Below, in pieces: positions 29,256 to 31,158 of a stretch of 31,158 nucleotides of DNA (position 1 is its first letter; every line of letters starts with the position of its first letter). The DNA is taken from assembly GCA_947305045.1 (NCBI GenBank), contig CAMZCW010000009.1:1-31158 (forward strand). Reading direction: 5' to 3'. Both the position numbers and the translations under genes were made by a program. The notes below the pieces were generated by a model that worked only from the letters and a program-made list of their open reading frames with translations, was not told where the DNA came from and made no database searches. The DNA is from an uncultured Bacteroidales bacterium. GTDB lineage: Bacteria; Bacteroidota; Bacteroidia; Bacteroidales; UBA932.

Positions 29256-29905
29256 CGTTTTCCTCCGTAGGCAAGGTCGCCGGCATCTCCCAGACCGGGG
29301 ATAATGTAGTTGTGGCTGGTGAGCTCCTCGTCGATGGCGGCTACCCAAAGGGTGTATCGGTTATCCAGCTTCTGCTGGAGCTGGTCCACGGCATAGCGGC
29401 TGGCGACCGGACAAACCATGTGAATGACTGCGGCCTCACCGCCTTCTTCCTCCAGTTTGTTCAGGGCGCTTTCCATGGAGGCGCCGGTGGCCAGCATGGG
29501 GTCTGCGATGATGAGGGTTTTCCCCTCCAGCTCCGGGCTGGTGCAATAGTCTGCAAATACCTTGAAATAGTCCCCTTTCCCGTATTTGCGGAAAGTGGAA
29601 AGGAAGGCGCTTTCTGCGCGGTCGAATACGTGCAGCAGGCCGTTTTGCAACGGCAGGCCGGCCCGCAGGATGGCGGCCACGACCAGCGGCGTATCCGGGG
29701 TGGAGACCCGGGCTACGGCCAGGGGAGTGGTGACGTCCTTCTCCGAGTAATCCAGTGTTTTGGAAATTTCATAGCCGAATACGCTGCCAACCCGTTCCAG
29801 ATTGGTGCGGAAACGCATGCTGTCCTTCTGGATGCGGGCATCGCGGATTTCCGCTACATAAGTGTTCAGAATGGTGTTTTGCTGTCCAAGATTAACGACT
29901 TTCAT
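29252..29905 (-). CDS. upp: Uracil phosphoribosyltransferase
   Basis: Upp salvages uracil to UMP with PRPP. The PRPP-binding motif is IIADPMLATGASMESALNK (DPMLATGAS at 135-143), and VVAAILRAGLPLQNGL (75-90) is the second signature. The length of 217 residues is normal. I chose the ATG at 29905 (MKVVNLGQQNTILNT), 27 bp after a TATCTTTG box; a TTG upstream would be only 3 bp from the box. miaB follows with an ATGA overlap, an unusual pairing of pyrimidine salvage with tRNA modification. Confidence 0.94.
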   Translation of the reverse strand: MKVVNLGQQNTILNTYVAEIRDARIQKDSMRFRTNLERVGSVFGYEISKTLDYSEKDVTTPLAVARVSTPDTPLVVAAILRAGLPLQNGLLHVFDRAESAFLSTFRKYGKGDYFKVFADYCTSPELEGKTLIIADPMLATGASMESALNKLEEEGGEAAVIHMVCPVASRYAVDQLQQKLDNRYTLWVAAIDEELTSHNYIIPGLGDAGDLAYGGKR

Positions 29906-29932
29906 ACGCTTGCAGTTTTTCGGGTCCAACTA

Positions 29933-29940
29933 CAAAGATA
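29933..29940 (-). promoter_or_regulatory. -7 box for upp-miaB
   Basis: The minus strand reads TATCTTTG, a perfect match to TAnnTTTG. It is 27 bases before the upp ATG and lies in the short gap after radC. Confidence 0.6.
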
Positions 29941-29965
29941 GCAATATTTTTGGATACGGATAGCA

Positions 29966-30655
29966 TTACTCGGCCTTTCCTATCCGTTCTTCGCTAAAGG
30001 AGTAGAAGGAGTCCTCGGCAATAACTACATGGTCTGCCAGGCGGATCTCCACGGCCGAGAGGGCTTTGCGAAGCACCTCCGTCTGGTAAATGTCCGCCTG
30101 TCCGGGGCGGGGAGACCCCGACGGATGGTTGTGTACGAGGATGACATAGGAGCATTGTTTTTCAATGGCTTTCCGCAGGATACGCCCGGTATCAATCAGG
30201 GTGCTCTCCAGAGAGCCGGATGTAATCATTTCCCTGCCAATCAGGAAGTTGGCACGGTTCAGGTACAGGACCCAGCATTCCTCATGGTCCAGGTTCTTGA
30301 GCTGCGGCAACATATACTGATAGACCATTTCCGGCGAGGTGATGGCCCGCTTGTCCACGACCACCTTTTCCTCGAAGGCGCGCCGGCCCAGTTCCAGGGC
30401 GGCGGCGATGGTGATGGCCCGGGCCTCTCCCACGCCCTTGTGGCTTACCAGTCTTTCCAAGGGCATGATGCTCAGCAGGCTCAGCCGGCCGCCGGCGCTT
30501 GTCATCAGTTCCCGGGCAACATCAATCACATTCCGGCCGCCGGTCCCGCTACCCAGCAGGATGGCCAGTAATTCGGCATTTGAAAGGGCCTTTGCACCGC
30601 GCAGGCGCATCTTCTCCCGGGGCCTTTCGTCCGGGCACAATTCCTTGATTCGCAT
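29966..30655 (-). CDS. radC: RadC family JAMM/MPN domain protein
   Basis: RadC proteins were named for a DNA-repair phenotype now disputed; the biochemical function is unknown. The 229-residue protein has an N-terminal helix-hairpin-helix-like part (VSHKGVGEARAITIAAALEL, about 70-89) and a C-terminal JAMM metallopeptidase-like domain with the motif VHNHPSGSPRPGQAD (H175, H177 and D188). It is a stand-alone chromosomal copy of the kind found in most Bacteroidetes. Two imperfect seven-base boxes upstream on the minus strand (TATTTTG at 30696-30702 and TACCTTG just upstream, near 30713-30719) might be the promoter, but each is one base short of TAnnTTTG. Confidence 0.92.
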   Translation of the reverse strand: MRIKELCPDERPREKMRLRGAKALSNAELLAILLGSGTGGRNVIDVARELMTSAGGRLSLLSIMPLERLVSHKGVGEARAITIAAALELGRRAFEEKVVVDKRAITSPEMVYQYMLPQLKNLDHEECWVLYLNRANFLIGREMITSGSLESTLIDTGRILRKAIEKQCSYVILVHNHPSGSPRPGQADIYQTEVLRKALSAVEIRLADHVVIAEDSFYSFSEERIGKAE

Positions 30656-30732
30656 AATACCAACCCCTCATCCTTTACGCTCCCGCCCTGGCAAGCAAAA
30701 TAGGGGACCGGCAAGGTACAACAGAAAAATGA

Positions 30733-30768
30733 AAAACAACACAATCGGTTGAAAGATTGTGTTGTTTT
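30733..30768 (-). terminator. Terminator hairpin after the carboxylase-type gene
   Basis: A perfect 14 bp stem AAAACAACACAATC / GATTGTGTTGTTTT has an 8-base loop. On the minus strand it is followed by TCATTTTTC, so it is U-rich downstream. It lies 29 bp after the stop of the 30798-31158 gene. It may also work in the other direction. Confidence 0.7.
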
Positions 30769-30797
30769 ACATGATTTTTTTTCTGTTTCTACCGATT

Positions 30798-31158
30798 CTA
30801 TTGGAGAAATGCAATGATTTCACCCTTTTGAACGGCGTCGCCCTGCTTGCCGGGAACGGCGACAACTTGTCCTTCCACGGCCGCAACCACCTCTTCAAGC
30901 CCATAATAGGTTTGTACGTGACCCATTACCTCTCCGGCTTTTACCTTCTTGCCGATGACCGGTGCGCTGGAGGCATCGTCCACATCCACTTCCCAGAGCA
31001 ACTGGCCCTTGACGGGGCTCTGTACGGGTGTGGCCTTGGGATAGCGGGCGGTGTATTCCTCCATGCTGAATTTGGGCATTTCCACCACGGGGCGTTCCAC
31101 CACAATGGGGGCGCCGGCCTTGGCCTTGAATTCCTCCAGTTCTTTGTTGAAGCGCTCC
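30798..31158 (-). CDS. C-terminal part of a carboxylase or decarboxylase subunit with a biotinyl/lipoyl-like domain (5' end outside the window)
   Basis: Only the last 119 codons are present, reading ERFNKELEEFKAKAGAPIVV at the window edge. The final 75 residues (from TPVQSPVKGQLL) fold like a biotinyl domain, with VKAGEVMGHVQTYYGLEEVV in the place of the biotin loop. When aligned by hand to a usual biotinyl domain, the tetrad position AMKM is replaced by YYGL, so the biotin-accepting lysine appears to be glycine. I recall similar C-termini in Bacteroidetes proteins annotated as pyruvate carboxylase subunit B or oxaloacetate decarboxylase alpha, but the catalytic part is not visible, so no gene symbol is given. 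The end IIAFLQ is typical of the fold. Confidence 0.65.
   Translation of the reverse strand, partial: ERFNKELEEFKAKAGAPIVVERPVVEMPKFSMEEYTARYPKATPVQSPVKGQLLWEVDVDDASSAPVIGKKVKAGEVMGHVQTYYGLEEVVAAVEGQVVAVPGKQGDAVQKGEIIAFLQ

Overview
This 31 kb window is bacterial chromosome from a GC-rich member of the Bacteroidetes, most likely the order Bacteroidales. The evidence is the dcw gene order (mraZ, rsmH, ftsL, ftsI, murE, mraY, murD, ftsW, murG, murC, ftsQ, ftsA, ftsZ), at least eight TAnnTTTG-type -7 boxes just upstream of genes, little sign of Shine-Dalgarno sequences, and Bacteroidetes-restricted proteins such as a DUF4293 membrane protein. I cannot name the genus. Coding density is very high, with 31 genes and no gene-free stretch longer than about 255 bp. 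I see no phage, insertion sequence, CRISPR array, rRNA or tRNA.

Layout: 1-1284 (+) holds the end of prfA and queF. 1285-3901 (-) is a fabK-fabF-fabZ fatty-acid operon, preceded by a DUF4293 gene (3926-4363, -). 4449-6669 (+) is a nucleotidyltransferase, a CPBP-type intramembrane protease and an FtsB/DivIC-like protein. gltX (-) and folP (+) diverge from a 53 bp promoter region at 8679-8731. 9894-25316 (-) is the complete 13-gene dcw cell-wall and division operon, with many genes overlapping by 1-4 bp. 25534-27920 (-) is a lipoprotein, SPOR protein and rpoN operon. 27945-29905 (-) is upp-miaB. radC follows (29966-30655, -), and the window ends in the 3' end of a carboxylase-type gene (30798-31158, -).

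The core theme is envelope growth and division: peptidoglycan precursor synthesis (MurC/D/E/G, MraY), septal synthesis (FtsW, FtsI), the divisome scaffold (FtsZ/A/Q/L, with FtsB encoded nearby), fatty-acid elongation (FabK/F/Z), and general translation, folate and RNA-modification genes.

The unusual part is a set of small repeats that have entered or abut these core genes. A 160 bp fold-back element with 26 bp inverted arms lies in frame inside folP. It shares sequence with a 105 bp repeat present as two inverted copies that bracket gltX-folP, each in a convergent intergenic region. A 30 bp interspersed repeat with a 21 bp tandem duplication is embedded in frame in rsmH. Two related repeats sit directly against the start codons of the CPBP gene and murC. 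A GC-rich hairpin repeat separates murC from ftsQ. I found no clearly new multi-gene system; these protein-embedded repeats are the best candidates for new biology.
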